Origin: CAZOHN01 sp964579325
GTDB lineage: Bacteria > Pseudomonadota > Alphaproteobacteria > Rhodobacterales > Rhodobacteraceae
Length of the DNA stretch: 6,564 nt
Direction: 5' to 3'
Assembly: GCA_964579325.1 (NCBI GenBank)
Contig: CAZOHN010000198.1
Location: 1-6,564, forward strand
The notes beneath the pieces were generated by a model. It was not told the origin of the DNA and did no database searches. It saw only the letters and a program-made list of their open reading frames with translations. Of this stretch, positions 5,732-6,564 are shown one piece after another. Position numbers and translations under genes: made by a program. The stretch's first letter is position 1, and every line of letters starts with the position of its first letter.

Positions 5732-6436
5732 ATGGGCAGGGTGGACATCCCCGGCACGGCGGTCGGGCGCTTCCTCGCCGGGCGGCGGGCGCGCAAGGTC
5801 TTCGCCATCGGCTTCAACAAGACCGGGACCACCTCGCTGCACCGGATCTTCACCGATCTCGGCTACCGCTCGTATCATGGCACGAAATGGCGCGACAGCT
5901 CGCGGCCAGGAATCTACCGACTCTACGACGCCTTCTGTGACGGCATTCCCGACGACTTCCGCAAGCTCGACGCGATGTTCCCGAACGCCAAGTTCATCCT
6001 GCAGGTGCGCGACCTCGACGCCTGGCTCGACAGCCGGCTCGAGCACATCCACCGCCTGCCGCCCGGCAAGGACCGGGGTGCGGACTGGACGGCAACCCCC
6101 GAGGCGATGGAGACCTGGATACGCCGTCGCGATTCCCACCACACTGCGGTGCTGGAGCATTTCCGCGATCGGCCGGACGACCTTCTCCTGATCAACTTCA
6201 TCCGCGATCCCGACGCCGCGGCGCGGATCGCGGCCTTCCTCGGCCATGCCGCGGCGGTGGCGAAGCCGCACGCCAACCGCAACCCCGGTGCCGGTGAGAC
6301 GCTCAGGAACCCCGACATGATCGCCGGGGTTCTGAACCGGCTCGGCATCCCCGAGGCCGAATGGCAGAACGACATCCGCTGCCCCTCGCTGAACCCCGGC
6401 GCAACCGGAATCCCGGCCGACACGGCTGCGGTCTGA
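5732..6436 (+). CDS. Sulfotransferase family protein
   Basis: A 234-residue protein with the features of PAPS-dependent sulfotransferases, which move a sulfuryl group from 3'-phosphoadenosine-5'-phosphosulfate to a hydroxyl or amino group. Seen: the 5'-phosphosulfate loop FAIGFNKTGTTSLHRIF (24-40) near the N-terminus, and a 3'-phosphate binding segment KFILQVRDLDAWLDSR (87-102) with Arg93 and Ser101 in the expected places. LLLINFIRDP (151-160) and a C-terminal stretch around WQNDIRCPSL (211-220) follow. There is no signal peptide or membrane helix, so it is probably cytoplasmic. The length fits the short bacterial 'KTGTTSL' subgroup. The ATG at 5732 is preceded by GGAG about 9 nt upstream. 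It is divergent from the exo operon. Sulfation of the EPS or of a sugar precursor is a reasonable guess from position only; other acceptors are equally possible. Confidence 0.85.
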   Translation: MGRVDIPGTAVGRFLAGRRARKVFAIGFNKTGTTSLHRIFTDLGYRSYHGTKWRDSSRPGIYRLYDAFCDGIPDDFRKLDAMFPNAKFILQVRDLDAWLDSRLEHIHRLPPGKDRGADWTATPEAMETWIRRRDSHHTAVLEHFRDRPDDLLLINFIRDPDAAARIAAFLGHAAAVAKPHANRNPGAGETLRNPDMIAGVLNRLGIPEAEWQNDIRCPSLNPGATGIPADTAAV

Positions 6437-6438
6437 CA

Positions 6439-6459
6439 GGGCCGCCGCGCCTCCGGCCC
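6439..6459. terminator. GC-rich hairpin after the sulfotransferase stop (possible terminator)
   Basis: gggccg (6439-6444) and cggccc (6454-6459) form a perfect 6-bp stem around a 9-nt loop, beginning 3 nt after the TGA at 6434-6436. It lies between two convergent genes, where a terminator is expected. No T tract follows on either strand, so it would not be a classical intrinsic terminator. Confidence 0.3.
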
Positions 6460-6489
6460 ATCCGCCCCATACCCCAGCGCTGCCCCCCT

Positions 6490-6564
6490 CTAGCCCGCCA
6501 GCTCCCGGAAGAACCCCATCGCCGCGCGCCCCACCGCAGCCCCTTCGAAGGCCGACAGATCCAG
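6490..6564 (-). CDS. C-terminal end of an unidentified protein (partial)
   Basis: On the minus strand the window edge is open in a frame that ends at TAG (6492-6490), giving 24 residues ending GRAAMGFFRELAG. The codons are mostly G/C-ending and the composition is natural for a C-terminal helix, so a gene entering from the right and convergent with the sulfotransferase gene is likely. Too little is visible to name the family. Confidence 0.5.
   Translation of the reverse strand: MDLSAFEGAAVGRAAMGFFRELAG

Noticed and set aside
5591..6271. Minus-strand open frame of 226 codons opposite the sulfotransferase gene
   Set aside because: The plus strand has clear PAPS-binding motifs here; the minus frame has none and ends in the divergent spacer.

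Overview
The window looks like part of an exopolysaccharide (EPS) biosynthesis locus of the succinoglycan (Exo) type from a high-GC alphaproteobacterium. A member of the Rhodobacterales (Paracoccus, Rhodobacter or Roseobacter relatives) is the best guess. The basis is the high GC at third codon positions and the close match of several products to Sinorhizobium-type ExoA, ExoM, ExoP and ExoX/SyrA families. The taxon is an inference.

Layout, left to right. (1) Positions 1-942, plus strand: the 3' part of a family 2 glycosyltransferase (ExoO-like), cut by the window edge. (2) Positions 965-1243, minus strand: a small two-helix membrane protein resembling EPS production repressors (ExoX/SyrA type). 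It is convergent with (1) and has its own strong-looking sigma70 promoter in the 117-bp gap upstream; an imperfect palindrome covers the -10 box. (3) Positions 1361-5225, minus strand: a tight operon of exoA, exoM and exoP-like genes, transcribed right to left and joined by two ATGA stop/start overlaps. (4) Positions about 5361-5594, minus strand: the first ~75 residues of a Wzx-type flippase. It is broken and runs in frame through an AT-richer patch into exoA. (5) Positions 5732-6436, plus strand, divergent: a small sulfotransferase-like gene. (6) Positions 6490-6564, minus strand: the last 24 codons of an unidentified gene entering from the right.

Expected cooperation: ExoA, ExoM and the ExoO-like enzyme would add successive sugars to an undecaprenyl-linked repeat unit on the cytoplasmic face of the inner membrane. 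A flippase would export the unit, and the ExoP/Wzc-like co-polymerase would control chain length. The small ExoX-like protein may damp synthesis, and the sulfotransferase might decorate the polymer. The points that deserve a second look are the decayed flippase fused to exoA, the ExoP-like protein whose Walker A lysine is replaced by alanine, and the promoter/palindrome in front of the exoX-like gene. I found no RNA genes, CRISPR array, intact mobile element or clearly new system.
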